64,000 bases of DNA from Orientallactaga sibirica (GCA_036365145.1 JAEOAD010000024.1:15328501-15392500); one strand, 5' to 3'. Positions 33,551 through 45,437 are shown, numbered from the stretch's first letter. The notes: generated from the sequence alone by a model not told the origin. Translations and numbers: made by a program.

Positions 33551-33594
<44 letters not shown>

Positions 33595-33798
33595 ATGGGC
33601 ATGTCAGGGCCTCCAGCCACTGCATACGAACTTCAGATGCATGTGCCCCCTTGTATAAATGGCTTATGTGGGTCCTGGGGAATTGAACTGGGGTCCTTTG
33701 GCTTTGCAGACAAGCACCTTAACTGCTAAACCATCTCTCCAGCCCACTGACTACCTTTGCAATGTATAAATGGATAAGGAAATGAATGAGCCCAAATA
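33391..33798 (-). repeat. Unclassified repeat, arm B, split by SINE
   Basis: Reverse complement matches arm A in order: 'tttgggctcattcatttcct', 'ttatccatttatacattgca', 'gtagtcatgctaggctatcc', then 'actaggaaaagaaaaataca'. It is interrupted at 33501-33747 by a SINE. Confidence 0.6.
33501..33747 (-). repeat. ID-like SINE with intact target duplication
   Basis: Antisense, long (GA)n at 33535-33592, ending 'ccatctctccagccc'. It is flanked by identical 11-bp copies of TGACTACCTTT (33490-33500 and 33748-33758), showing LINE-type retroposition. Confidence 0.93.
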
Positions 33799-36700
33799 AT
33801 TTCTAGTTATGGAAGATGCTGTTACTTAATGAAAAAGAGCCTTGATGGTAACATGGAAAGTGAAATATTTAAATATTTTAACAGATCACAGTGTTTGAAA
33901 AGCTCTTTAAAATAAAATGTTCAAAAACAGAATGAGTTTTACTAACCCCCTATCTTATGGTAGAGTGCTACAATAAGATGCCCCCTGATATATGGCTTAA
34001 TTTTTGTGTCCTCGGGTTTTGTCAATGGACAAATCCTCTGGGAAGCCTTTTAGCTGGATAAAGCCTTCTGATTTCAAGAACCACGGAATTGAACTGCGAC
34101 CTCACAGAAACAAAGAAACCTCCCTCGAATTATCTTCTCCAGAGCCTACTCCGTGCTCAGGATTTATCATAAGGATGTGCCACAGGTCCCTGCCAATGAT
34201 CAGATCATGTCCTTAATGATTCCTCAAACAAGATCTCCCTTATGAAACATTGTTTACAGAACTCCTGAATTCTCTCGCACAGCTGCCTGTGAGCAAAGAT
34301 GAAAGAGGCGTCCTAGAGCCAGCAGAACCCCAAACAGGTTCCTCTCAGGCGTCTTTGAAGGCAACTTGAGAGACTAATGAGTGGTGCTTTACCCCACACT
34401 GCTCCCTTTTTTGCTTCCAGCTGGGCACTGTGGGCATCGAGAGCCCAAGCCTAATGAGCTATAGCAGGCGGCACCATGGCTCTGTGACAACAGCACATGG
34501 CCCCAGCATAGACAGAGGCCTCAAAGACCAATAACTCCTGTGTCAGGAAACCAGGTCATCCCGCATGGCTTTTACCACACTGTTCTCCACCTTGTGCATG
34601 CTGTTACCCTCGTGCAGAAATGTCATTTTTCTCTATCAGTCGTTATAAAGCACCACACACTCCTTCTCTCTGTTCTAGAACTCCGTGGCCCTTCTTGTCA
34701 CTACGAGATTGAGAACTCAGGAGGCAGGAAGCAAAGGCACAGAATGTGATGGAAATGTGGAGGTTTATCTAAATTCGCTGAGTGCCAGTGATTGCACCGA
34801 AGCAGTGACATGGAAAATTGTGACCATATAAAGAAAAATGAGTCATATTTACATTCCACTGACTGGTAATTTTTTAAAAAAATTAAATAGGTTTATTTTA
34901 GAATAGAAATCATTTGGCATTGAAGTTATTAATTTAGAAAAATGTCTTCCCTCTGGGATGAAGAGAGGACACTCATTTCATGTAAGGAAGCAAAGCCTTC
35001 TGGGTCTGAGAGGTCAAATGCCATTCGTTGTAATGTACAGGGAAAGAACACACAGTGGACAGTGATGTGTTCTGGAACTTAGCAGAACCAGCTTTAAGCG
35101 AGAAAGTTACGTTTCTAATGCAAGCACATGCATTCCTAGCCAACAGCAAGTTCTATAAATCCAGAAAAGACTTTTTTTTTTTTTTCCTGTTAGAAATTAT
35201 ACATTTAAACATTTTGTGTTGTTTCTCACGGTGCAAATACTGTGTGTGTGCTTGGACTTTTGATGCCCTTTTCAGAGGCTGTGTCTGCACAGCCAGACAT
35301 AAAGTGAAAGATCAGTAAAAATGTGGACAGTTCCACCAGGAGACCTGGCCATTAGTTACCAAATCCCCTCTTCCCCACTCATTCTCTTTTCTCCAGTAGC
35401 AACTTGGAAGACAATGTTTTCTAAATCTTACGTCACTCAGGTAATTGTTTACTGTTCTTCATGTTCCCAGAATACTTTTACCAATAACAGATCTTTAAAT
35501 CTCCATGTCTCAGAGGGCGGAGGGGGGGAGCGTGACAGAGGGAAGATAACACACTCCACGCCCACCCACGGCGTGGGTTACCTGGTTCACATCTTTAAAA
35601 TGTTACACACATTCAAACAGTTTTTATATTCCATCATATATGCATTATGAATTGAAAAATGTCATGTTTACTTATATTTAACGTGTCCTCATTTAACTTC
35701 ACACCACTGAGGGTCACAAAACCTTTAGCTTATTTTTTTTTTTTCAAATTGTTTGTAACTTACTTAAAATAGAAAAAAACAGTGCTCTCTCTCTCTCTCT
35801 CTCTCAAGCTGTGTGAGGACAGGATCAGTATACTATCTATTTATAATAAACATTGAAACTTTATTCCATTGCTTTCAGTTCAAAGAGACTTACTCAATAT
35901 CAGTCACATTCAGTGTCAACCTGTAACAAGAAATCTCTTCCATCTCCCTGAAAAATATCTTTCCAGTAAAACTTGTTTGCTCAATGACTAAAGCTCCCTT
36001 AACAAATACAACATAACACCATTTGCTGCTCCTTTCCCTCTGAAGTGATGATAAATTACTGAGGAGTAAGAGCTTCAGACTAATAACACAGGAAAATTGA
36101 CTCTAAGATTCCATCATTTTGTTTACCAGCTGTCTTTACAATTCTATAATAACCCAGCCTACGTTTTTTTTTTTTTTTTTTTTTTTTTAAATATTGTTCA
36201 GAGGTAGTAAAATAGACCAGAAATAAATGATCTCTGTGCTGAAATGAGTTTAAGCAGGAGAGAACAGGCTGCAAAGGAAAATATGATCTAGAAACTTACC
36301 TAGCTCTCAGGCATGATACCCGGTGACCACATACTCGGTGCTGAAGCACAACTCAGGAGCATTACATCATCGTGACAAACTTTCATTGGCTGCAGAAACC
36401 CCAAGGATAAGGCAGGCTTGTAAGGTGCTGTGTGAAAGCCTTGTTGGTCCTTTATCAGGGTTATGGCCAAAATATTAAAAGAAAGACTTGGCTCATATGA
36501 ATCCTGCCGTGGCTGAACAGACAGACACTGTTAACCATTTCTTGGACATAGTCACCTTCACTTTAATCACTAGCTCTATATTTAACTCTAACTGGTTAGG
36601 AACTTTTTTTCTTGTTGATTTTTTTTTTTTTTTTAAAGATCATTGTTTTAGGATCCTCGCTTTATTAAAGGTGCACCATTTTATTCTATAAGAATGGATG

Positions 36701-37165
36701 GTTGCCTCTATTCCTCTTCAGACCATCTTCTTATTTTTAAAACTATACTTGAGTCAATGAATCCATTTTCTTTCTAGTATTTATCTGGCCCTCTTTTTTT
36801 TTTTTTCTTCTTTTCTTCTAAGCAGTGTGGAAAGGTGCTCATGGCTTCAGGCCAGCACAAATGTACTTTTTGATGTGGAGCAACTTAAATAGTCCGTGTA
36901 GTACTTACTTCCCCATCAGTCACTTTCATTGCTCAACTTTTCTGCACTGAGGTGTATGTGTTATTTATGTCATGCTTATTACCACAGTGAATTACAAATC
37001 AAAATAATACATGTAATTGGAGAGCAGGAGGGGCAGTGACAGTGAGATGAATGAGACAAGAATGACTTTAGAATCCAGCACCACCTTTCACACATATTTG
37101 CTGCTGATGAAGGAAGCATTTGATGCAAGAGAAAAATGTTCTTGCTATCCAAATGGAACCCTGGG
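33799..37165. other. Repeat-poor stretch
   Basis: About 3.3 kb with only homopolymers (poly-T at 35170-35185, 36164-36188, 36619-36634 and 36794-36806) and a (CT)n at 35785-35806. No gene-like signal: open frames up to 109 codons (35321-35650) have no domain. Confidence 0.4.
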
Positions 37166-37167
37166 GC

Positions 37168-37745
37168 TCAGAAAAAAAGTTCAGTTTTGAAAGCCCTTGC
37201 TGTGCAAGCATGAGGACCCAAGTTCTAATCCCCCACACCCATGTAATATGCCAGGCTCAGTGGAGCATGTCTATAGTACCAGCACTTATAAGGCAGACAC
37301 GGGAGGATCCCCAGGGCCTGCTGGGTAGATGGTCTAGCTAAATTGGTGAGCTCTCGATTCAATGAGAAACGTTGTTTCGAAAATAAGGTGGAGATGGCTC
37401 AGCAGTTAAGGCGTTTGCCTAAAAAGCCCTATGATCTGGTTTCATTCCCCACTACCCATGTAAAGCCATAGGCACGAAGTAGCACATGATCTGGAATTCA
37501 TTTGCAGCAGCTAGAGGCCCTGGAGTGCCCATTCTCTCTCTCTCTCACTCTGTCGCTCTCTCTCAGCTTCTCTCTCTCTCTCTTTCTGTTTGCAAATAAA
37601 TAAAGAAAGGAAATTAAAGAAAATAAAGTGGAGAGCAATTGAGGAAGATACCTGTGCCTTTACATACAGATATGCATACACACTCCCACACATATAGGAA
37701 CCCCCCACAAACATATATTCACATATGCACAATACAGATATACAC
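37168..37745 (+). repeat. B4-type SINE, split by ID-like SINE
   Basis: The head and middle (37168-37386: 'gtgcaagcatgaggacccaa', 'ccaggctcagtggagcatgt', 'attggtgagctctcgattca') and the CA-rich tail (37625-37745) are separated by a younger SINE. 'aaaataaggtggag' versus 'aaaataaagtggagagcaat' marks the likely target duplication. Confidence 0.65.
37387..37612 (+). repeat. ID-like SINE in B4
   Basis: Sense: 'gagatggctcagcagttaag' to CT-rich stretch and 'aaataaataaagaaagg' tail. Confidence 0.88.
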
Positions 37746-37808
37746 ACAACAACAACAAAAAGTAGAACCTTTGGATAACTGGATCCATCATTCAGGAAAT
37801 GTCAGTAG

Positions 37809-37903
37809 TATGATTTCTGGAAAGATGTCTCAATGGTTAAAGGTGCTTGCCTGCAAAAGCCTGCCAGCCCCAGTACCCACATAAAGCCAGATGCCCAGTG
37901 TCT
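37809..37903 (+). repeat. ID-like SINE, 3'-truncated
   Basis: 'tttctggaaagatgtctcaa' to 'cataaagccagatgcccagt'. The second half is absent. Confidence 0.75.
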
Positions 37904-37934
37904 CAGCAAGGAGGAGAAATGGGTGAGACAATTA

Positions 37935-38800
37935 ATCTCTCTGTGGCTGGGATTGACAAAGTCAAGTAAGTCAGGTCCCCTGCCCTCCAGACTCTTCAAT
38001 CTGGAGAGGGACAGGATAGGACAGAACAGAACACAATAAGCATTGATCTGTAGTCACTATCAAATTCCACTAGAAACATGACAGAACATGGGCTGGAGAG
38101 AAGGCTTAGCGGTTAAGGTGCTTGCCTACCAAGCCCAAGAACTCATGTTCAAATCTCCAGGTTCTACATAGCCAGACACATAGTGACTCAAGCACACAAT
38201 GTACATGTACCACAAGGGGGTGAACACGTCTGAGTTTGCAGTAGGCTGAAGGTCTTGGGGCACCCATTCTCTTTCTCTCAAAAATAAAATAAAATAAAAT
38301 TTGAAAAATCAACATTTAAAAATCTGACAGGACACACACACATTGATTGGTGTCTTGGTGGACCAGAAGTTCCACAAAGAGGGGCACCTGAGCTGAACTT
38401 TGAAGAAATAAGAGTGGTTTAGCTAATTAGAGAAAGGAAAAAAAAAAATTGCATGGAGACAAAACAGAATGGAAAAGCAAGGAGACAGTGAAGAGAAAGG
38501 TTTCCTTGAGAAACAGAAAAATAATTTCCTGTTTATGGAAGTAAGGAATGATGTGGAAACTAAAGCCAGATAAGTAGATATGGAGGCTTTGAGGGCTAAG
38601 GGGAAGACTCACTTGAGAGTGAGTCTGCCTTGCTGACGCCCACAGTCACACTGAGCTGTTGCAGTCTAGCAGTCACCTAGATCAGATGGGAACGAATAAC
38701 GAGCTTGATCCAGGGACATGAATTTGCTTAGGTTTCACTTAGAGTCATGGCAGGAAAGAGATGGTACTGTCAGAAGGCTTAACTTACAGGCATAAACTTA
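37935..38800 (-). repeat. L2-like old repeat, split by SINE
   Basis: 'ctccagactcttcaatctgg' (37985-38005), then after the SINE 'gagctgaactttgaagaaat' (38391-38410) and 'ggaggctttgagggctaagg' (38581-38600) follow the order of antisense L2. Diverged. Confidence 0.4.
38091..38305 (+). repeat. ID-like SINE
   Basis: Sense: 'gggctggagagaaggcttag', diverged middle, (AAAAT)n tail. Confidence 0.88.
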
Positions 38801-39056
38801 CAGTTTATGGAAAGGACCACTCAGTGCTGGGGACAGGGTGAAGGAAATGACCAACGAATGGAGAAGCACCCATGGACCCCCCAACAATAAGAGATATTAT
38901 TGCCCCAGCGAGAAGCCACAGAGGAGATGGGCCTGGTGCAATCAGTAGTATTTAGCCTCTTGGGACAAAGAGAAGGTTGGAGGAAGGTAGCAAAAGTATA
39001 TAGGAATGGAGGAGATGAACTCAACAGTAGGGGCAAGTGTGCGAGGGAGATCAGGA

Positions 39057-39091
39057 TTTTTTTAATTAATTATTTATTTTTTTGGAGAGAG

Positions 39092-39135
<44 letters not shown>

Positions 39136-39364
39136 GGGGGAGAGGGAGAAGAAGACAGAGATGGGTGCGCCAGCAGTGTCTCAGCTACTGTGAATGAAAT
39201 CCAGATTTGTGTGCCCCCTTGTGGTCAAGTGCGTCATTGCGCCCTTGCGTCACTTTGCATCTGGCTAAACGTGGGACCTGGAGATTGGAACCGCTGGAGA
39301 TTGGAACCAGCATTCTTAGGCTTAGGAGGCAGGCGCCTTAACCCCTAACCCATCTTTCCAGCCC
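39057..39364 (-). repeat. ID-like SINE, long-form subfamily
   Basis: Antisense. Unlike most copies, it carries an extra block ('aagtgcgtcattgcgccc' followed by 'ttgcgtcactttgcatctgg') and a local duplication 'ctggagattggaacc'. The same block occurs at 63.85 kb. Long (GA)n at 39102-39150. Confidence 0.88.
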
Positions 39365-39830
39365 AGATCAGGATATTTTAAAGTTAGCAAGACAGAGAAT
39401 AAATGATTGCCAAATGTTCTCTAGGAAGCAGAACTGGAGTAGAAAAGTTTGCACCATCAAATGTGACAAGGGAAGGCAACTCATGGAACCCTGGATTTTC
39501 CCAGTGAAGCAGGAGGCTGAGAAAGATGGTACCAGCTGTGGAGTCTGAAGCAAGAAGTCAACCACTGGGAATTGAGTGAAGTGGGAAAGGAAATTAATTG
39601 AAAAGAATTCTGGGCAGCGGGAATCTGTGGTGACACCACCTTAAGCTTGTTTGGTTTCCTTTTAGCAGTATTTGGCAGAACCAGTATAAGAGAGGAGAAA
39701 TGAAACCGTTCTATCAGTTCAGGTGCAGAGCAGTTTTTGTAAGTCAGGTACAGTAGGGAGAAGTGAGGGATAATGGGGAGAGTTTGTTGAAAGAGACAGT
39801 TAAAGCTTTCACCCTTATTTTCCTTCTAGC
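39365..39830. other. Non-coding stretch, no element recognised
   Basis: Possibly more of the old L2-like element; nothing is firm. Confidence 0.3.
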
Positions 39831-39833
39831 ATG

Positions 39834-40197
39834 GTGTTGCGTTGGAATCTGAAATGTCCTCTATAGTCTCATTTTCTTTTTTGACTGTTAACCCAGCTAG
39901 TAGCAGTATGCTGGGAGGTTGTGGAACTCTTAGGAGGTGGGTAGTAGCTGGCAGAAGTAGGTCACTGGGGTCAGGACTTTGAAGGTCATAGCTACAGTTG
40001 GTTCCTTCCTGCCCAGCTTTCTCTGCTTCCTGGTCTGTCATGATATGAATGGACTGCATCAAAGGTTCATACCACCGTGCCTTCTCTGCCATGATGGGCT
40101 GAAACTGTCTGAAACTCTGAATGAAAATAGATATTTATTGCCTTAAGTTGTTTATGTCCTGCATTCGGTCACAGTGACCCAAAAGTAACCAATGTGT
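39834..40197 (+). mobile_element. MaLR/ERVL-type LTR
   Basis: Begins 'tgttgcgttggaatctgaaa', then 'gggaggttgtggaactctta', 'tagctggcagaagtaggtca', ending 'cacagtgacccaaaagtaac'. The order of segments is that of a rodent MaLR LTR. Its AATAAA is degenerate. Confidence 0.6.
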
Positions 40198-40275
40198 TGC
40201 CCACTGTCACCTGGAACATGTACACGTCTTACTTTATTTATTTATTAATCATTTTATTTATTTATAATTTTATTT

Positions 40276-40416
40276 ATTGGGTTTTTGAGGCACGGTCTCA
40301 ACTCTAGCCCAGGCTGACCTGGAATTAGTCTGAGGATAGCCTGGAACTCACAGTGATTTTCCTACCTTGGCCTCCCCAAGTGCTGGGATCAAAGGTATGC
40401 ACCGTCATGCCCTGGC
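40276..40416 (-). repeat. B1 SINE
   Basis: Antisense: 'gaggcacggtctcaactcta' to 'caccgtcatgccctggc'. It directly abuts a truncated ID-like SINE. Confidence 0.88.
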
Positions 40417-40417
40417 A

Positions 40418-40583
40418 AAGAGAGAGAGAATGAGTGCACCAGCAGGGCCTCTAGCCATTGCAAATTAACTCCATACACACTCACCCCTTTGGGTATCTGG
40501 CTTTACCTGGTTATTGAACAATTGAACTTGGGTCTTTAGGCTTTGTGGGCAAGTGCCTTAACTGCTGGGTCATGTCTCCAGCC
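40418..40583 (-). repeat. ID-like SINE, truncated
   Basis: Antisense: body and head only, ending 'gtcatgtctccagcctg'. The tail is missing at the B1 junction. Confidence 0.8.
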
Positions 40584-40761
40584 TGCGTATATGTCTGACT
40601 AAGTGGATCTCTTTTCTGGGCAGCTGGAGATAGGAAAGGAGAAAGAGTAAAGTGAGGTTTAAATGACCTTGAAAAACTGAGTGAGAAAGGCAATGGGAGT
40701 GAGACAGAGGAAAGCTGAAAGGGTATGCTGTTGGGGTAAAAGAAGGGTTTGGACTTTATCT

Positions 40762-40988
40762 TTTTTTAACTTAAAAAACTATTTATTTTTATTTATTTAT
40801 TTGAGAGAGAGAAGAAGGCAGAGGGAAAGAGAGAGAGAATGGGCACACCAGGGCCTCTAGCCACTGCAAAGGAACTCCAGATGCATGCGCCACCTTCTGC
40901 ATCTGGTTTACCTGGGTCCTGGGGAATCGAACCAAGGTCCTTTGGCTTTGCAGGCAAGCGTCTTAACCACTAAGCCATCTCTCCAGTC
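40762..40988 (-). repeat. ID-like SINE
   Basis: Antisense: (TTTA)n, 'gatgcatgcgccaccttctg', ending 'gccatctctccagtcc'. Confidence 0.92.
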
Positions 40989-40989
40989 C

Positions 40990-41425
40990 TTTTGAAACTT
41001 TTAGTTGGTAACTTTCCTACATGTATATAGAATATGTTGGCCATAATCCCCTTCCATTACCTTTCCTTGCCCCAGCATCTGTTTCCTTTCCACCGAACTC
41101 CTTTCTACGTTGAGGGTGATTCCCTTCCTCCACCTTTCAAACAGGAATGTTGATAGAGTGAATGCCAGGCAGGTCTTCCTATGCACGTGTGAGGCTGTGT
41201 TGCAATGGTCTTGTCATGTTTGGAAGACGCTGTTCCACATCACTCCTCCCCATCTTCTGGCTCCTACATTCTTTTTGTCCCTTCATCCACAATATTCCCT
41301 AAATTTTGGAGGGGGTGATGTAGATGTCTCATTTAGTGCTGGATCCTCCACAGTCATTTATTCTCAGCACTTTGCCAAGTGGAATTATTGTTTTAAAGCT
41401 TATGCCTATGCTTCATCAGAGCAGC
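40990..41425 (-). mobile_element. L1 3' UTR fragment, antisense
   Basis: 'tcctacattctttttgtccc' and 'gggggtgatgtagatgtctc' ... 'tagtgctggatcctccacag' match the 3' UTR of the large antisense L1 ('ctcttacattctttccacca', 'tttcagtgctggacactcct') at 51.7 kb. Confidence 0.65.
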
Positions 41426-41670
41426 TGTAAAAAAAAAAATCACTGGATGGGTGACTTAAATACCAAAAAAATTATTTTCTTGTATTTCTGGAGACTAGAT
41501 GAAGTTGAAGATGGCTGCATTTTTTTGTGTGTGCTCACTTTTATTTTCCTCTGTGTGTATTCTTGGTATTTATTCTTCATAAAAAAACACCAGTCATGTT
41601 GGATTAGGGGCTGTCTTTGTGACCTTATTCAAGCATAACATAAGTACATCTTTAAACACCCAATACTCAA

Positions 41671-41810
41671 GCTGGGTGTGGTGGCACATGCCTTTAATCC
41701 CAGCACTCGGGAGGCAGAGGTAGGACAATTGCCTGAGTTCAAGGCCACCCTGAGACTACATAGTGAATTCCAGGTCAGCCTGAGCTAGAGTGAGACCCTA
41801 CCTCAAAAAA

Positions 41811-41843
<33 letters not shown>
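41671..41843 (+). repeat. B1 SINE with long poly-A
   Basis: Sense: 'gctgggtgtggtggcacatg' to 'gtgagaccctacctcaaaaa', then an A run of about 30 (41813-41843). Confidence 0.93.
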
Positions 41844-41845
<2 letters not shown>

Positions 41846-42199
41846 AATATTCAATATTATCACATATGGGTTACCCACTGGTTTCAGGGTATGAATTTGT
41901 GGGGAGCAGAATTTAGCTCATATTACTTAAGTGGAATACAGACAGTGGAGTGTGTAGCTGAAATGAAAACTGTAGAATGTTATCAGATTTAAGGCTAATA
42001 ACCATTATAGTTAGAATAATGTGAATTGTCATGTTCCAGTGGGAATTTTAGGGTTGTTATCACATGTGACTAGTGTAAAAATGATCACCACCGATAGCAG
42101 TAGGACTGTTATATTTATGTCCAAAACACTAAATGTATTTAGCCACAAAACATGGAACTAAAAATATTTAGGCATTAAAAATTGGGCTACTTTTATGAG

Positions 42200-42530
42200 T
42201 CAACTTGAAGGTCTCCTTATGTATGTATTATCTACAACAATATACTTTCTGAGCATACAAGTTTAGTTTTATCTTTGCTTCTGGAACATTGAGAAGTGGT
42301 TCACTGTTTTCAGAACTTGGGGTTTTATAGCCTGGCACCACTTCTTGTAACTATCTCTTTCTGTTTCACCAAGATATGAGGAGTTTCAGCTATATGTTCC
42401 TGTACTGCCTCCATGACTTTCCACAATGAATTGCTTCCCTCAAGTTGTGAGCCAAAACAAATCCTTCCTTCCCTAGATTGCTCTCATCAGCTCTTTCATC
42501 ACAGTAAGAAGAAACAGAACTAACTGGTAC
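42200..42530 (+). mobile_element. MaLR provirus 5' LTR
   Basis: 'cccttcttccttccctagat'-type poly-A zone (AGCCAAAACAAATCC in place of AATAAA) and 'tctttcatcacagtaagaag', then ACTGGTACCAAAAGTA, the MaLR LTR/internal junction. The 5' edge is uncertain. Confidence 0.6.
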
Positions 42531-43583
42531 CAAAAGTATGGAACTTTTGCTGTGTTAGTCTTAGGCCTTTGGAACTTGTTTGTAGGAGCAATGTGGAAGA
42601 ATTTGGAGCCACAGAGGAGAGGATGCTTCAAATGCTGCCAACAGAGCTTAATGGGCCATGCTGGTGGGAGTTTTCTGAGAGAACTGTGGGTGGTGGAAGG
42701 CCAGTTCATGATATTTATGTGGGAACTAGGATAAGGGAGCTTCTGTTATAGTCTGACAAGGAACCTGATTTCATGCTACCTTGTCCTGAGAACTCAAGTG
42801 AGGCTGAATTCAAAAGTAATGAACTAACTTGTTTGCAGAGGAAATTTCAAGACAGGATAGCATTTGGTTTGTGTCACGATTATTGGTTACCACTCTTGTC
42901 CAGGTTGACAGTGATAGAGAGACAAATAGAACAAACACTATGAAAAATGTGACATTGGATGAGGAAAAGAACACAGGGGACTTTAATTTTACAGATGAGG
43001 CGAGTATGAAAACAGCTGTAATTGATAAAGAGATTAAGACCATTGAAGGAGAAGCCTTGTTTTCTGTACTGGAACAGTAGGGGAGGTATCCTGAGGGCAA
43101 GGTTCTGCCCATCAAAATTTAGTGATTAAGCTGCTTGTCTCTGTGAAGCCTAAGGATTCAACTTTGATTCTCCAATACCCACATAAGACTGATGCACAAG
43201 GCGACACATGCGTCCGGAGTTTGTTTGCAGTGGCTGGAGGCCCTGCAGTGCCTATTCTCTTTCCATCCAACTCTTCCTCTTTCTCTCTCCTTCTATCTCA
43301 CTGTCATAAATCAATAAATAGTGAAAGTATTTAAAAATATTTCTAACTTGAGAAAATGCAAAGTCACTTGAGAGAGACTACACTGAGCATGCCATCACAG
43401 ATCCCAGATGAAAAATGTCTAGGGAAGTGTTTCCCCAGGGTTAGCTTCAAAAGCACAGAGAGGCCCACAGAGGTTGAGTGAGTAGTGTTGAGACTATTAA
43501 AGACTATGAGGACTTTTGAAGTTGGCGTGAATACATTTTTTCATCATGAGATGGCCATGATCCTGTGAGCAGAGAGGGATGAA
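42531..43583 (+). mobile_element. MaLR internal region, degenerate
   Basis: It starts at the LTR junction with 'ggcctttggaacttgtttgt' and 'caatgtggaagaatttggag', which are MaLR internal landmarks. It ends at 'gacttttgaagttggcgtga' and 'tttttcatcatgagatggcc', just before the 3' LTR. The frame at 42829-43080 (83 codons) is a remnant without an intact product. An ID-like SINE interrupts it at 43119-43325. MaLRs are non-autonomous ERVL relatives. Confidence 0.65.
43119..43325 (+). repeat. ID-like SINE in MaLR
   Basis: Sense, lacking the first few bases of the head: 'gattaagctgcttgtctctg', 'gtttgtttgcagtggctgga', tail 'aatcaataaata'. Confidence 0.88.
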
Positions 43584-43962
43584 ATATTGTGGTTTGGATG
43601 TGCCATGTACCAATGGGCTTATGTGTTTGAACACTTGATCCCCCGCTAGTACACTCTTTGGGAAAGCTGTGAAACCTTTGGTAGTTCGAGCATCACTGCA
43701 GGAAAGCATATCACTGGAAATGGTCCTGGAAGTTTCATAACCCGGCCCCGCCTCCTGTTAGCTCTCTGATTTCTGTTCTGCAAAGATGTAAGGCGGTAGT
43801 GAGACCCCCGTTACCCAGTGCCGTGACCGGTGCACCCCCTCCTGACATGCCTTCCCTCCCATGATGTAGCTCTTCACCTGTGAGGCAATAAAACATTTCC
43901 TTGCCTAAGTTGCTTTTGTCTGGTATTTGGTCATAGCAATGTGAAAAAGTAACTAATCAAGA
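43584..43962 (+). mobile_element. MaLR provirus 3' LTR
   Basis: Begins 'tgtggtttggatgtgccatg', contains 'gtgaggcaataaaacatttc' (poly-A signal) and ends 'gtgaaaaagtaactaatca'. It follows the internal region directly. Confidence 0.75.
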
Positions 43963-44430
43963 GTCCACATGATGTCCTTCTCCAGGTGCAGATGGCTCAT
44001 TCACAGGTGACAAGTTAGGTACAGATACTATCTCCTCACTTTACATGTCCATGACTTTTGACTTCCAAGAATTCTAGGGATGTCCAGGGAGCCAACACTT
44101 ACACAATTGTAATCCTTCCATCCTTCAGTGTCACCAAACCTGCATAATGGCTGGCACTGGGCAAGGTCAATTCTAACGTTTTAGTGCCATTTCCAAAAAC
44201 CATCCTTTGGCATATGAATGTGTATGGCTATGCCAAGATGTGCAATGGAATTTTCAAAATCAGATGAATATATTTCATTCAATTCATCCATATGATAGAT
44301 GTGAAAATGATCAAATGCATTGATTAATCAAATTCAATTATGGCCAAATTCAAAGGTGACTAGAAACCATTTGCATAAGGGCTATTACACCCAGATAAAA
44401 ATAACTGTTTTGGTATGTGTGGTGTATGTG
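43963..44430. other. Non-coding stretch, no element recognised
   Basis: No recognised repeat or domain. Confidence 0.3.
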
Positions 44431-44433
44431 TAT

Positions 44434-44772
44434 AGGAATGGTGTGTGTGTGTATGTGTGTGTGCCTGTGTGTGTACATATGCTCTGTGAGCACACATGAG
44501 AGGGCTAAATGAAAATGGAGAGAGTCCTTCTCTAGTTTCCTTTCACTTTATTTCCTTGAGATCAAGCGTCTCACTTGAAACTGGCACTGCAGTTTTTTTT
44601 TTCCCATCAGACTCGTTGACCAGAAAACCCCAGCAATTCTCCTGTCTCTGATCCCTTCAACACAGGGTGTATTAGCATGCATAGCCACTCCTAGCTTGTT
44701 AGATGGGTGCTGGGAATTGAGCTCGTGGCCTCATCCTTGAACTGCTGAACCATCTCCCCAGTGCCCATATAT
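44434..44772 (-). repeat. B4-type SINE
   Basis: Antisense: GT-rich tail at 44434-44475, middle 'gcaattctcctgtctctgat', head 'aaccatctccccagtgccc'. Confidence 0.72.
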
Positions 44773-45150
44773 TTTTTTTTAGGGTGAAAAGTTGAGGTTT
44801 TAGAAGCACTGACTATGTAAAAAAAAATTAAAGGGGCAACTTTACCTATAAAAAAATGAGGACTGAAATTTAACAAGTACCAAGTATCTTTGAAGAAATA
44901 AAAAGTTTGTAGATTGCCAACACTAGATTATATTACCAAGACAGAGTACACGAGGTAAAATGAAGGTTTTATAAAAATTCTTGAGCTAATCTAGCTCAAT
45001 ATAATCTATAGTCTGTAGAAAAATGAACATGAAAAATTCTGAAACTCTCACAAGACATTAGTAGCCAGAGTTTCTTGGCTCCCAACTATAACTGGCATTG
45101 AACAGGTCACAAATCCTTTCGAAAGCAAATCATTTATGCCAATTTCTAAG
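44773..45150. other. Non-coding AT-rich stretch
   Basis: No recognised element. Confidence 0.3.
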
Positions 45151-45153
45151 TGC

Positions 45154-45437
45154 ATATGGTGGTTTGAATCAGATATATCCCTTTGACACATGTGCTTTGA
45201 ATGCTTGGTCCAGCTGGTGGTGGTTTGGGAAGTGGAATATTGCTAGAGATTGTATGTTACTGCCATTTCCCACCTGCTGTGGCAGAGGTGACTTCCAGCC
45301 TCTGCTCATGCCATGCTTTCCCTGCCATCATGAAGCTTTTCCTAGAGACTATAAACCAAAATAAACCTTTTCCTCCCATCAGAGCTTTTGATTGAGTGTT
45401 TTGTCCCAGCAATGCAAAAGTAACCACACCAGGCTTT
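45154..45437 (+). mobile_element. Solo MaLR-type LTR
   Basis: Begins 'tatggtggtttgaatcagat', has 'aaaccaaaataaaccttttc' (poly-A signal), and ends 'gtcccagcaatgcaaaagta'. It is shorter than other copies, and 5' internal sequence is missing. Confidence 0.75.
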
